Shown: positions 17,422 through 27,998 of the stretch, in pieces | How positions within the stretch are numbered: the stretch's first letter is position 1 | Layout: the number at the start of each line of letters is the position of its first letter | NCBI RefSeq assembly: GCF_000177235.2 | Contig: NC_014829.1 | Span: 1,550,001-1,614,000, forward strand | Length of the DNA: 64,000 bases | Origin: Evansella cellulosilytica DSM 2522 | Lineage (GTDB): Bacteria > Bacillota > Bacilli > Bacillales > Salisediminibacteriaceae | Reading direction: 5' to 3' | Made by a program: the position numbers and the translations under genes | The notes under the pieces: model-generated | The model's input: the letters and a program-made list of their open reading frames with translations, nothing else | The model's database searches: none | Told to the model about the DNA's origin: nothing

Positions 17422-18963
17422 ATGAGTACGTTAGATATGTCAAAGTTCGAAAAAAAACTCATCATTAGAACGATACGACATGATGATATTGAAAAAATAA
17501 TTGAACTTTCAAAAATTTGTTTTCCTAAAATGAATCCATGGAAAAAAGAGCAGTTATTAAGCCATATTGAGCTGTTTCCTGAAGGTCAATTTTGTGTAGA
17601 GCTCGATGGTGATATAATCGGTTCTTGCTCTAGTTTAATTATAAATTTTGATGAGTATGATGATCAACATACGTGGGATGAAATAACGGATGAAGGTTAT
17701 ATTACGAATCACGATCCAGACGGTTACAATTTGTACGGAATAGAAGTTGCTGTTCATCCTGAATTTAGGAGGATGAAAATTGGACGTCGTCTCTATGAGG
17801 CTCGAAAGGATTTAGCGAGAATAAAAAACCTTAAAAGTATTATTATAGGTGGGCGAATTCCTAATTATAATAAATATGCAACTGACATGACACCACGTGA
17901 GTACGTGGAAGAAGTAATGCATCATAGTATTTATGATCCTGTTCTGACATTTCAGGTGATGAACGGGTTTACTTTAAAAAGGGTAAATAAAAATTATTTA
18001 GATGATGATAAAGCATCAATGAAATATGCCACATTAATGGAATGGAATAATGTTGACTATCAGCCAACGAGTAAACGTCATTTTAAAACATCCTTCCCAG
18101 TAAGAATTTGTGCGATTCAATATATGATGAAGAAGATTGATTCGTTTGAAGAATTTGCGCAGCAGTGCGAATATTATGCAGATGTTGGAGCGAGTTATCA
18201 ATCAGACTTTGTAGTATTTCCGGAAATTTTTACGACGCAATTACTTTCATTTATAGAAGAAAAAAGTCCTAGCCAGGCTATTCGAAGATTAACTGATTAT
18301 ACAGAAGACTATATCAATTTATTTACTGAGCTTGCGATTAAGTATAATGTTAATATTATTGGTGGATCTCATTTTGTAGAGGAAGCAGGTAAAATATTTA
18401 ATATTGCCTACTTGTTCCGAAGAGACGGGACGATTGAAAAGCAGTATAAACTTCACATTACTCCAAATGAACAAAAGTTTTGGGGGATTCATGGTGGAGA
18501 TAAAATTGAAGTATTTGATACAGATTGTGGAAAAATTGCGATTCAAATTTGTTATGATATCCAATTTCCAGAGCTTGCGAGACGTGCAACAGAGAAAGGT
18601 GCTAATATTATTTTTACTCCTTTCTGTACAGATGATCGTCAAGGTTATTTAAGAGTTCGCTACTGTGCTCAGGCGAGAGCGATTGAAAACCAAGTATATA
18701 CAATGATAGCAGGTACGGTTGGGAACTTAACGCAGGTAGAAAATATGGATATTCAATATGCACAATCAGGAATATTTACCCCATCTGATTTTCCATTTCC
18801 TAGGGATGGTGTAGTGGGAGAATGTAACCCTAACGTAGAAACAATTGTTGTAGGAGATGTTGATTTGGAAATATTGCGGCGCCACCGGAAGTCAGGAACG
18901 GTTACTCAATGGCGGGACCATAGAAAAGATCTGTTTGAAATTAAGTACAGTGATAAAACTTGA
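17422..18963 (+). CDS. GNAT acetyltransferase-nitrilase fusion (YhcX-like)
   Basis: A 513-residue two-domain protein. Residues 10-215 form a GNAT N-acetyltransferase domain (GIEVAVHPEFRRMKIGRRLYEARKDLA is the acetyl-CoA loop). Residues 230-505 form a carbon-nitrogen hydrolase with Glu in VVFPEIF, Lys in YKLHIT and Cys in IQICYDIQFPE. The architecture and length match B. subtilis YhcX. Substrates are unknown for the family. The ATG at 17422 follows GAAAGGATGTG; the extra 22 residues of the longest frame are not conserved-looking. Confidence 0.9.
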   Translation: MSTLDMSKFEKKLIIRTIRHDDIEKIIELSKICFPKMNPWKKEQLLSHIELFPEGQFCVELDGDIIGSCSSLIINFDEYDDQHTWDEITDEGYITNHDPDGYNLYGIEVAVHPEFRRMKIGRRLYEARKDLARIKNLKSIIIGGRIPNYNKYATDMTPREYVEEVMHHSIYDPVLTFQVMNGFTLKRVNKNYLDDDKASMKYATLMEWNNVDYQPTSKRHFKTSFPVRICAIQYMMKKIDSFEEFAQQCEYYADVGASYQSDFVVFPEIFTTQLLSFIEEKSPSQAIRRLTDYTEDYINLFTELAIKYNVNIIGGSHFVEEAGKIFNIAYLFRRDGTIEKQYKLHITPNEQKFWGIHGGDKIEVFDTDCGKIAIQICYDIQFPELARRATEKGANIIFTPFCTDDRQGYLRVRYCAQARAIENQVYTMIAGTVGNLTQVENMDIQYAQSGIFTPSDFPFPRDGVVGECNPNVETIVVGDVDLEILRRHRKSGTVTQWRDHRKDLFEIKYSDKT

Positions 18964-19161
18964 TTCGCGCATAATATAATTGATGTTCCATATGATGAAA
19001 GTTGCTAAAATGGCACCACTTGCCGAAATCCATTACAGAAGAGGTTGACTCAAATGGTTGAATTTATACCTTTTTATACGAAAATGAATACCTTGTAAGT
19101 CAAAAAAAACAAAAAAAAGGGGAGGGTATCCTTATGGGTACTCTTTTCCATTTTTTTACTT

Positions 19162-20394
19162 TTATGCTGTAGGTTGTTCTACCGTCACTTTAAAGCCTTT
19201 TGACTCAATATTCTTAATCCAGTAGTTGATCTTCCTTTCCGTGTCTTTTTCTGCATAATCCCAACCTAATTCTTCATAGGGGATCTTGTCTTTAATAATA
19301 TGATATATTATCCTTAAAATAAGATGTGCTGTAGCCATCGATGCTTTATATTGACCTCTTCTCTTCTGCACACGATAGAAGAAGGAGGAGAGCCGGGTTC
19401 CTTTGGATTTGGATGCGGACCATGCTGCTTGACAAAGGACACCCTTTAAACTCCTGTTCCCTTTTTGGGTCCGGGAGCTTTTTTTCTTTCCAGCACTCTC
19501 ATTATTACCAGGACATAATCCACCCCATGAAGCTAAGTGCTTATCACATGGGAAACAAGACATATCTACTCCAATCTCTGCAATAATCACCGCTATAGCA
19601 TTAAAACTTACACCAGGGATTGTATCGAGTAATTCAACATATTCGTTATAGGGGGTTATTAGACGGTCGATTTCACCCTCCAATTCTGAAATTTGTTTCT
19701 CAAGATAAATTAAATGATCATAATGCATGCGAATAATTTTTCGATGATGCTGGCGTACGCGTCCATTTAAAGCATCAACTAATTGAGGTACTTTTCTCTT
19801 TAAAGAAGTTTTCACCAAGCTTCTTACCTGCTCCTCCGTTAACACCTCACCATTAATGATTGACTCTAAAAGAGCTCGTCCAGATACACCAAATAAATCA
19901 CTAACAAAAGTGGTTAACTTGACGTTTGCATCTTGTAAGATCTTATGGATACGATTTTTTTCTGAAGATGCATTGCCAACAAGCTTTCTACGGTAACGAG
20001 TATAATCCCGTAGATCTCGGAAGTTTTCAGGTGGAACAAAACTTGGTGTGATCAACCCACATCTCAATAACTGGGTAATCCAGGCTGCATCACTGACATC
20101 GGTCTTACGACCAGGAACATTCTTAATGCGCTTTGCATTGGCAAGAATTAATTCGAAACTCCCCTCTAGAATATTCCACACTGGTTTCCAATAAACACCA
20201 GTACTTTCCATTGCGACATGGGTGCATTTAAAGCTTTCTAGCCAATCATGAAGTGCAAGTAAGCCTTTCGTCGTTGTAAGAAAAGTTTGTGTCTCTTTTT
20301 TAGGTCGTTTTTCCAATGGACCATACATAACACAAGCTACAATCTCTTCCTGATGAACATCTAGTCCAGCACATCTTTCCAATACTGCATCCAT
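19162..20394 (-). CDS. IS110-family DEDD transposase/recombinase
   Basis: A 410-residue recombinase. The RuvC-like DEDD domain shows Asp in CAGLDVHQEE, Glu in VAMESTGVYW and the Asp pair in RKTDVSDAAW. The C-terminal Transposase_20 domain has DTIPGVSFNAIAVIIAEIG, LASWGGLCPGNNESAGK with the likely catalytic Ser, and KGNRSLKGVL. The start follows AAGGAGTG. The frame is intact. Such enzymes work with a bridge RNA encoded in the element's non-coding end. Confidence 0.94.
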   Translation of the reverse strand: MDAVLERCAGLDVHQEEIVACVMYGPLEKRPKKETQTFLTTTKGLLALHDWLESFKCTHVAMESTGVYWKPVWNILEGSFELILANAKRIKNVPGRKTDVSDAAWITQLLRCGLITPSFVPPENFRDLRDYTRYRRKLVGNASSEKNRIHKILQDANVKLTTFVSDLFGVSGRALLESIINGEVLTEEQVRSLVKTSLKRKVPQLVDALNGRVRQHHRKIIRMHYDHLIYLEKQISELEGEIDRLITPYNEYVELLDTIPGVSFNAIAVIIAEIGVDMSCFPCDKHLASWGGLCPGNNESAGKKKSSRTQKGNRSLKGVLCQAAWSASKSKGTRLSSFFYRVQKRRGQYKASMATAHLILRIIYHIIKDKIPYEELGWDYAEKDTERKINYWIKNIESKGFKVTVEQPTA

Positions 20395-20424
20395 AACTCA
20401 TCACTCCTTAATAAAAATAGAAAT

Positions 20425-20565
20425 GATGCAGGTCATACACCTGTAAGCATGGTATTTTTATACACGTGTTCTTAACGACAATTAGCGGTGCTCGTAGGTG
20501 TATTCGGTCGGTTTGAGTCGCGGGGTAAAAATTCCACCAATAAAGGGACGACCTGTGACCTGCTA
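20425..20565 (-). ncRNA. candidate IS110 bridge RNA
   Basis: This lies in the 5' non-coding end of the element. A TATAAT-like -10 box (minus strand, 20571-20576) lies just upstream within a GACCTG-arm palindrome. One loop region (20511-20536, plus-strand view) holds GTTTGAGTC, identical to the right target flank at 20640-20648. It also holds GGTAAAAATTC, which matches the reverse complement of the left target half GAATTTATACC with one mismatch. A second region (20448-20463) holds TTTTTATAC, identical to the element end at 19071-19079, and CATGG, complementary to CCATG at the other end. This is two guides per loop, as in known bridge RNAs. RNA ends are estimates. Confidence 0.65.
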
Positions 20566-20731
20566 ATCTTATTATAAAAATTAGCAAGCACAGGTCGCAA
20601 GTCATTTTCATTCATAGTGGTGGCTATTAAGCCATGAAAGTTTGAGTCAACCTCTAGCTTTTAGGACATCTCTTTTAGTTTGATATGTAAAAAATATGTC
20701 TACCCTAACAAATGAGGGGAGGCATGAATAA

Positions 20732-21175
20732 ATGTCTATTGAAAGTAAAAGAGAACTTAAAGGACATCGTCAGTTAACCTTTTCCATGTTTTTAATAGGA
20801 CTAGCTTTGAGTATTCTCGCATTTATATATATATTTCAGACAGAGGAAAATGGAAGAGATCATATAGTAGAAGAATGGTCGATTCAGTGGACAGCGAGAG
20901 AGCAACCAATTGTTTCAAATATGCCGATTGATTTGCAAGTTATCGCCCTTGAAGGGGGGCATTTGTGGATTACAGAGGGAGACGTAAGAGCGAATTTGTC
21001 TCACAGTAAAATGCATGAAGACAAATCAATTACGTTTCATCATGTTGAGGATGGCCTGTATGAAGTACAAACGTCCTTTCCGTACGCTGGTATTTGGAAG
21101 GGTGAATTATATATTAAAAAATCTGGAAACAAAGTATCGATCCCAATGGAAGTGAATGTCTTACCTCCAAGATAA
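20732..21175 (+). CDS. membrane-anchored FixH/YtkA-like protein
   Basis: A 147-residue protein. One N-terminal membrane helix (about 15-36) precedes an extracytoplasmic beta-sandwich domain with PIDLQVIALEGGHLWI, HHVEDGLYEVQTSFPYAGIWKGELYI and PMEVNV. The pattern resembles FixH/YtkA-like domains; this is a moderate-confidence call by eye. The start follows GGGGAGG. The gene lies between the IS110 target palindrome and its own terminator. Confidence 0.6.
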   Translation: MSIESKRELKGHRQLTFSMFLIGLALSILAFIYIFQTEENGRDHIVEEWSIQWTAREQPIVSNMPIDLQVIALEGGHLWITEGDVRANLSHSKMHEDKSITFHHVEDGLYEVQTSFPYAGIWKGELYIKKSGNKVSIPMEVNVLPPR

Positions 21176-21191
21176 GAAAGTGGATACCGAT

Positions 21192-21235
21192 GGTTGAATG
21201 AAAAGGTAAAAATGACCCTTTTCATTCAACCTCTT
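21192..21235 (+). terminator. terminator, GGTTGAATGAAAAGG palindrome
   Basis: A 15-bp stem (21192-21206 / 21217-21231) with an A-rich loop, then TCTTTT. Same palindrome type as after typA. Confidence 0.8.
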
Positions 21236-21269
21236 TTCATATTTAATGTTTTTTTTATGCATATATGTA

Positions 21270-22828
<1,559 letters not shown>

Positions 22829-22848
22829 AGAACATAGATAAAAAATGG

Positions 22849-22881
22849 ACCCCCTATAGACTTTTACTAGTAGGGGGTTTG
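22849..22881 (+). terminator. glpK terminator
   Basis: Stem ACCCCCTA / TAGGGGGT with a 14-nt loop and a short T run. Confidence 0.7.
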
Positions 22882-23125
22882 TCGAAAGAAAAAATCGAAA
22901 AATGGTATTTTTTGTTACTTTTAAACTAGGTATATCGAAATTAAAAAACACGCTAAAAATTCTTAAAAATAGTAGAAAAAAATACCATAATTTATGCAAT
23001 ATACTATTGTTATTTTTATGTAAATTTCATATAATAATTAATATTAATAATAGACTTTTAGCATAGTGATAGTGTACTAGAGACATATTAAACTAATTTC
23101 CTATGCTATAAAATAGAAGAAACGA

Positions 23126-23332
23126 GTGAGGAAATTGGGGATAAGCTACTACTTAAAAAGACAAATGGAAGTCAAGAGACGGCAAATGATTCGCTCTGCA
23201 AAAGATCATGGTTTTACTTCAAAGGAAACGATTCGATATAGCCAGGAACTTGATCATTTAATGAATGTGTACCGTCGCCTAACCGTAAAAAACTCAAATA
23301 AAGAAGAACAACAATTAAGCTACATGAGCTAA
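23126..23332 (+). CDS. Spo0E-like aspartyl-phosphate phosphatase
   Basis: A 68-residue helical-hairpin protein with the Spo0E family signature: KRRQMIRSAKDHGFTSKETI followed by YSQELDHLMNVYRR, where SQELD is the catalytic motif. Family members dephosphorylate Spo0A-P and delay sporulation. The start is a GTG with a weak ribosome site; the exact start is uncertain. A terminator directly follows. Confidence 0.85.
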   Translation: MRKLGISYYLKRQMEVKRRQMIRSAKDHGFTSKETIRYSQELDHLMNVYRRLTVKNSNKEEQQLSYMS

Positions 23333-23337
23333 TACAC

Positions 23338-23366
23338 GCCTTCTGTTTAAGTCAGAAGGCTTTTTT
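23338..23366 (+). terminator. intrinsic terminator after spo0E-like gene
   Basis: Perfect stem GCCTTCTG / CAGAAGGC with six T. Confidence 0.88.
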
Positions 23367-23507
23367 GTGTCCATTTCTAATCGAACTCGAACTCAGATAA
23401 AAGTATTGTTATTATATAGTTTTGTTTCTAAGAGATTATCAGTTTATAATAGAGAATACAAGATAAAAAGCATACAAGAAATAACATTCATGATAGGGTG
23501 GTTACAT

Positions 23508-24365
23508 TTGAATAAATTATTTGATTATTTTATTTTAACAATCGGCTCCATAGTTGTAGCTGTTGGTTTAGAGTTAATTTTAGCACCAAATAGTTTAGTT
23601 GATGGAGGAGTCACTGCAATAGCTATTATGTTTAATGCCATTATCAGTTTACCTATTTGGCTCGTCTTTGTCATATTGAACATACCCTCTTTATATGTTG
23701 CTGGTAGGTACATGGGTAAAAAATTTATTATACGAACGTTGTATGCTAATGTAATAACAACTGTAGCATTAATAAATATGGCCCCATTTCCTGCGATCAC
23801 AACTTCTGAAGTACTTATAGTACTGTATGGAGGTTTATTACTAGGTGTTGGAGTTGGGCTTGTAGTAAAGGCTGGAGGAGCGATAGATGGCACAGAGATG
23901 CTAGCTATTTGGATTAATAAAAAATATCACATACCGATCAGTAAATTTCTATTATTAATAAATGCAGTTATATTAACTGGAGCAGCATTTGTATTTTCTC
24001 TGGAACAAGCAATGTTTTCTATCGCAGTCTTTTTCATTGTGTCGAAAACGATTGATTTTGTCTTAGATGGTATTAATCAAGGGAAATCAGTGATGATTAT
24101 CTCTGAAAAACCAGAAGAAATTGGACAACAACTAATTGATGAACTCGGTATGTCAATTACTTATCTACATGGAGTGGGAGGATATAGTAACAGTGAAGTT
24201 CATATCATTTATTGCATTACCGATCGTTTCAGGTATCCAAAGTTGAAAGAACTCGTTCTATCTATTGACTCTTCGGCGATTTTAGAAGCTTCGTTTGTGA
24301 CAGAAACAACAGGGTTAAAAAGAAAATCATTGTTTAATATGAAGCTTGAGAAAAAGGAATTTTAG
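23508..24365 (+). CDS. YitT-family membrane protein (DUF161/DUF2179)
   Basis: A 285-residue protein with five or six membrane helices (first FILTIGSIVVAVGLELIL; later GGLLLGVGVGLVVKAGGAIDGTEMLA). A cytoplasmic DUF2179 domain follows (VMIISEKPEEIGQQLIDELG, GGYSNSEVHIIYCI, ILEASFVTETTG). The TTG at 23508 is preferred because GGGTGG precedes it and the first helix then begins as in homologues; the longest frame adds 47 non-membrane residues. Function is unknown for the family. Confidence 0.85.
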   Translation: MNKLFDYFILTIGSIVVAVGLELILAPNSLVDGGVTAIAIMFNAIISLPIWLVFVILNIPSLYVAGRYMGKKFIIRTLYANVITTVALINMAPFPAITTSEVLIVLYGGLLLGVGVGLVVKAGGAIDGTEMLAIWINKKYHIPISKFLLLINAVILTGAAFVFSLEQAMFSIAVFFIVSKTIDFVLDGINQGKSVMIISEKPEEIGQQLIDELGMSITYLHGVGGYSNSEVHIIYCITDRFRYPKLKELVLSIDSSAILEASFVTETTGLKRKSLFNMKLEKKEF

Positions 24366-24501
24366 CAATAAATATGTTCATTTTGTTTTTTTTATCTGTC
24401 AGCTTTTCTAACAGGAAATTTATTTAAGTACAGGCAATACAAGCAAGAAATTTTGTTGACTGTAGTATAATAAAAGAAAAGCGAAAGTGGTGAGTAGTAA
24501 G

Positions 24502-24642
24502 ATGGCTATCGTTTACATTTGTAAGGTGTGTAATGGGACTGGATATGTAGACAGAAAAAAGCTGTTTTTTACTAGAAAAGTATCTTGCCGCTATTGTAAC
24601 GGAATGGGGAAAAAGAAATATAAGAAAGATAGAATTGGGTAA
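24502..24642 (+). CDS. 46-residue DnaJ-type zinc-ribbon miniprotein
   Basis: A very short gene: MAIVYICKVCNGTGYVDRKK followed by VSCRYCNGMGKKK. The two CxxCxGxG motifs are those of the DnaJ zinc-finger domain, standing alone. The ATG follows GTGGTGAGTAG. A perfect terminator starts within 5 bases of the stop. The tight ends and conserved motif support a real gene. The role is unknown, possibly a zinc-binding chaperone-like or RNA-binding module. Confidence 0.75.
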   Translation: MAIVYICKVCNGTGYVDRKKLFFTRKVSCRYCNGMGKKKYKKDRIG

Positions 24643-24646
24643 AAAA

Positions 24647-24691
24647 AGACATATGACTAGCTTTTGGGGAGCTAATCATATGTCTTTTTTT
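24647..24691 (+). terminator. terminator of the zinc-ribbon miniprotein gene
   Basis: A 15-bp stem AGACATATGACTAGC / GCTAATCATATGTCT followed by seven T. Confidence 0.88.
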
Positions 24692-24700
24692 ATTGTGACG

Positions 24701-24733
24701 GTCTTAAAAGGTGAAAATCAACCTTTTGAGTCT
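24701..24733 (-). terminator. prfC terminator, TGACTCAAAAGG palindrome type
   Basis: On the minus strand the arms ACTCAAAAGGT and ACCTTTTAAGA flank a TGATTTTC loop, just after the prfC stop. T-rich sequence follows. Confidence 0.7.
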
Positions 24734-24738
24734 CGATC

Positions 24739-26283
24739 CTACTCCAAAATCTCCCATCCAGATGATAGTGATAAATCAGGATTCTTATCTTGGAACATTC
24801 TTAAAGTAAATTCATTTTCAAAGAGGATGACAGAGCGCCCCTGTTGGTCTTTTACGAGCATTTTTCTTGAATCAGTCATTTTATCTGTTACTTCGCCCTT
24901 CGTTACCCAGCGGGCAAGCTCGTGCGTCATATGTTGGAATTCAATGTCAACGTTATACTCATTCTTCATTCGATATTCAAACACTTGAAACTGTAGCTCC
25001 CCAACTGCCCCAATGATGAAATCTTCAAAATAAGGCGTTTTATAAAGCTGGATTGTTCCTTCTTGAACGAGTTGCTCCATCCCTTTATGGTACTGTTTAT
25101 GCTTCAGTGCATTTTTTGCCGTCACTTTCGCAAATTTCTCCGGAGGAAACTGTGGCATTTCTTCATATACGAGTCGCTCATTTCCAGTAACAAGAGTATC
25201 CCCAACTTGAAAGTTACCAGAGTCATATAATCCGATAATATCTCCCGGTAATGCAGTATCTATCGTTTCTGTTTGTGAAGCAAAAAAGGATTGCGATTGG
25301 TTGAGCTTCATTTTCTTTCCGGTACGTGAAAGCATGATTTCCATGCCACGTTCAAATTTTCCAGAGCATATACGTAAAAATGCTATTCTATCTCGGTGGT
25401 TAGGGTTCATATTTGCTTGAATCTTAAATATAAATCCTGAAAACGTGTTACTCTCCGGTAAAATAACTTCACCAGAAGCTTTTCTAGGCTGTGGCTCAGC
25501 AGCTAGCTTTACGAAATTATCTAAAAATGATTGAACACCAAAGCTAGATAAAGCACTGCCAAAAAAGACTGGCGTTAGTTGTCCATTTTGGACCTTTTCC
25601 ATCGTAAATTCGTTACCCGCTTCTTCTAAAAGCATAATCTCGTCCTCAAGCTGTTCCTGTTCAAATGATTGAAGGACTTTTTGATCTTCGTATGGGACGA
25701 TTTCTCTCTCGTGAGAATCGTTATACACTTCAATTTTTTTATCTGGGATACTATAAATACCTTTTAATGTTTTTCCCATTCCTATAGGCCAGTTCATTGG
25801 CGCTGTTTCCATCTCTAACACTTCTTCAATCTCTGCAAGTAAATCTAGTGGTTCTTTCCCTTCACGGTCAAGCTTATTAATAAAGGTTAAAATAGGTATA
25901 CCACGCATGCGACATACTTTGAAAAGCTTTAATGTTTGTGCTTCGATCCCTTTAACACTATCTATGACCATTACAGCAGTGTCAACGGCTGTTAATGTAC
26001 GATAAGTATCCTCACTGAAGTCTTGGTGACCAGGAGTGTCTAGTATATTTATTTGTATGTCATTATAGATAAGCTGCATCACACTAGATGTAACAGAAAT
26101 ACCCCGTTGCTTTTCGATTTCCATCCAGTCAGAAGTTGCAAATTTCCCTGATTTTTTTCCTTTTACTGTACCGGCACTTCGAATACCACCACCGAGCAAT
26201 AATAACTTCTCCGTTAATGTTGTTTTCCCAGCATCAGGGTGGGAAATGATGGCAAATGTTCGCCTTGGTGTTTCATTAGACAT
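24739..26283 (-). CDS. prfC: peptide chain release factor 3
   Basis: Class II release factor GTPase, 514 residues, that recycles RF1/RF2 from the ribosome. G1 is [16 protein letters not shown], followed by [26 protein letters not shown] (switch I, RF3-specific), [16 protein letters not shown] (G3) and NKLDREG (G4). The RF3 C-terminal domain is complete. The start follows GAAAGGG. It is monocistronic, convergent with the zinc-ribbon gene. Confidence 0.95.
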   Translation of the reverse strand: MSNETPRRTFAIISHPDAGKTTLTEKLLLLGGGIRSAGTVKGKKSGKFATSDWMEIEKQRGISVTSSVMQLIYNDIQINILDTPGHQDFSEDTYRTLTAVDTAVMVIDSVKGIEAQTLKLFKVCRMRGIPILTFINKLDREGKEPLDLLAEIEEVLEMETAPMNWPIGMGKTLKGIYSIPDKKIEVYNDSHEREIVPYEDQKVLQSFEQEQLEDEIMLLEEAGNEFTMEKVQNGQLTPVFFGSALSSFGVQSFLDNFVKLAAEPQPRKASGEVILPESNTFSGFIFKIQANMNPNHRDRIAFLRICSGKFERGMEIMLSRTGKKMKLNQSQSFFASQTETIDTALPGDIIGLYDSGNFQVGDTLVTGNERLVYEEMPQFPPEKFAKVTAKNALKHKQYHKGMEQLVQEGTIQLYKTPYFEDFIIGAVGELQFQVFEYRMKNEYNVDIEFQHMTHELARWVTKGEVTDKMTDSRKMLVKDQQGRSVILFENEFTLRMFQDKNPDLSLSSGWEILE

Positions 26284-26470
26284 ATATACAAAACCCTTTC
26301 TATGTTAAATGAGTCTTTATTTTGATCCTCCAATTCTTCATTATATACAAATTGAGGCTAACAATCACTTTTTTTTGTCATTCTTTTCATTAAGTGTTGT
26401 TAAAGGTTTTTTTATACACTTTATTAAGATGGAAAAAAGATAATAATTAAGTAGAGGGAAGAAAAAAATA

Positions 26471-26897
26471 GAGGGTGTCCCAAAAGCTATTAAAAGGAAG
26501 AGGTTGACTCAAAAAGGTAAAGAATCGAGGCCACTGAAAAAGTGAAAAACTTGCTGTTTCGTTGCATTAATATTTAATATACCTCATTATAGGGAAAGTT
26601 GATGAGACCGGAGCAAGCGAGTTTACTGTCTCTTCCTCTACGAGCATATGCTACGGAGCGTATCCGTCGAGACAACTCGAAGCATTAGCGACGAAGTAAC
26701 GCTCGTTCCTGTGGGATCGAAGGCAGGGGTGAGACCCCGCAGACCACAGGTCAAGGAGGCTCACCAGCCGCCCACGGAAAGCGAGTTTGCACAGGTCTCA
26801 TCAACCCCTATATTCAAACAACCTTATATTTATTAGTCTACCCTTTGAATTTAAGTTCTTTTTCAGTGCCCTCAAAAAATCGACCTTTTGAGTCAAC
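26471..26897. repeat. concentric palindrome island
   Basis: From outside in: GAGGGTGTCCCAAAAG (26471-26486, left arm only); GAGGTTGACTCAAAAGGT (26500-26517) paired with ACCTTTTGAGTCAAC (26883-26897); GAGGCCACTGAAAAAGT (26527-26543) paired with CTTTTTCAGTGCCCTC (26858-26873); and a GTTGATGAGACC...GGTCTCATCAAC element in the centre. No gene is seen between 26284 and 26912; short frames here are shadows. Confidence 0.82.
26598..26805. repeat. dispersed GTTGATT-family repeat, copy 5
   Basis: The 12-bp inverted ends are GTTGATGAGACC and GGTCTCATCAAC. Inside are GTATCCGTCGAGACAACTCG, CTGTGGGATCGAAGG and CCACGGAAAGCGAGTTT blocks shared with other copies. Confidence 0.75.
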
Positions 26898-26912
26898 TTC
26901 ACAATAAAATAT

Positions 26913-27095
26913 TCAATTGCTATGCTGCGGATCGTCATCGACATGTGGTGGTAAATGCTTTGTAAAATAAGCTCCTAATACTGTAAGAAGTGTAGTAATT
27001 ATAAAGAAACTAGCTAAATGAAAATCCACTATCCTGATCCATACATAAAAAACAGGGATGAGCAAAAAGCATATTGGTGTTAACCAAACCTTCAT
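26913..27095 (-). CDS. small two-helix membrane protein
   Basis: A 60-residue protein with two hydrophobic helices (about 5-22 and 28-45) and a polar His/Asp C-terminus (KHLPPHVDDDPQHSN). The start follows AAGGAGG with ideal spacing. I do not recognise a named family. Confidence 0.6.
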   Translation of the reverse strand: MKVWLTPICFLLIPVFYVWIRIVDFHLASFFIITTLLTVLGAYFTKHLPPHVDDDPQHSN

Positions 27096-27344
27096 GTTAA
27101 TCCTCCTTATTATTTATTTATCGATTCTCAGTATCTATTTACAACATTAGTATGTTGTTAATACTATAAAATTCTTCGTAATTTTCTTGTTTTCCTGCTT
27201 TCAGTGACGAACTTTCCATAATTGCGAGGGGGATATTGTCTACGTGTAAAAAGCTAGGCATTCATTAAAAAATTGATTGGATGAAAATAATTAAAGTGCG
27301 AATAATAACCTTGCAGAAAAATAAAGGAGAAAGTGGATATAGGA

Positions 27345-27898
27345 ATGACAACACCAACATATGAAGATATAAAAATCATTCATGAAAAACTGGTGAGCAT
27401 GAGGTTAGAATATTGGTTAGAACATAATGTGTTTACATTTCAATGGTGGCTTTTACTAACTATACTAGTTGTCCCGTGGCTCGTTTGGTGGCTGTTTGTT
27501 GATAAGAAAAATATAAGTAGAATACTGTTATTTGGCTGTCTATTAATGATACTTGTATTAATAATGGATGATTTAGGCGTAGAGCTACAATTATGGTCGT
27601 ATCGATATCAACTTGTCAGTATATTACCTCGCTTAATTTCAATTGACCAAGGAATCATTATTATTTTTCATATGGCGATTTACCAATTTTTCCCTAAATG
27701 GAAGTCATTCCTAATTGCAAATATAGTAATGGCTATAGTTTTTTCCTAGTATTTGAACCTATTACTGTATGGTTAGGGATTTATCAACTTGATAATTGGA
27801 GCTATACCGCCTCACTTCCAATTTATGTAATGAAAGCAATGTTTATTAAGTGGCTTGTTGATGAGGAAATTTACAGAATAGAGCAAAAAATAGTGTGA
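27345..27898 (+). pseudogene. frameshifted CBO0543-like membrane protein gene
   Basis: Two overlapping frames make one protein. The first (to 27749) has helices WWLLLTILVVPWLVWWLFV and ILLFGCLLMILVLIMDDLG, then YQFFPKWKSFLIANIVMAIVFS. The second continues with FLVFEPITVWLGIYQLDNWS. Homologous membrane proteins of the CBO0543 type run through this point without a break. The frames would join if the T run at 27739-27744 had seven rather than six T, so this is either a real mutation or a sequencing error. The start is uncertain (GTG 27333 or ATG 27345). Confidence 0.65.
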
Positions 27899-27952
27899 AG
27901 TGCAAAAGCTTAGCAGTATAGTGGTTTAAAAAGAGGCTGTCCCAAAAGATAA

Positions 27953-27993
27953 GGGTGACTCAAAAGGTAAAAATTCGACCTTCTGAGTCACCC
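27953..27993 (-). terminator. terminator of the ilv-leu operon
   Basis: GGGTGACTCAAAAGGT pairs with ACCTTCTGAGTCACCC just after the leuD stop; minus-strand T-rich sequence follows. An outer half palindrome GAGGCTGTCCCAAAAG lies at 27933-27948. Confidence 0.8.
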
Positions 27994-27998
27994 TCGTT

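Larger units (their letters stand above)
19074..20640 (-). mobile_element. IS110-family element inserted in a terminator palindrome
   Basis: The left flank GAGGTTGACTCAAA (19041-19054) and the right flank TTTGAGTCAACCTC (20641-20654) are the two arms of one palindrome now 1.6 kb apart. The left side also keeps the apical part (TGGTTGAATTTATACC), so the insertion point is in the right arm just after ACC. Exact ends are uncertain by a few bases; there is no clear target duplication, as usual for IS110. The long non-coding end lies 5' of the transposase (about 245 bp), the IS110-group layout. Confidence 0.88.

Noticed and set aside
23367-23507. N-terminal 47-residue extension of the YitT-like protein
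   Set aside because: It spans the previous terminator's downstream region, has no ribosome site, and homologous proteins start at the first membrane helix.
26648-26836. Open frame of 62 codons in the 26.5 kb repeat island
   Set aside because: It runs through the dispersed repeat, has no ribosome site, and the same kind of frame appears in other copies; a shadow of repeat composition.
27698-27898. Separate 66-residue gene or programmed frameshift
   Set aside because: Its sequence continues the preceding membrane protein, it has no own start signal, and the T6 run lacks the stimulatory hairpin expected for programmed shifting; treated as a broken gene.
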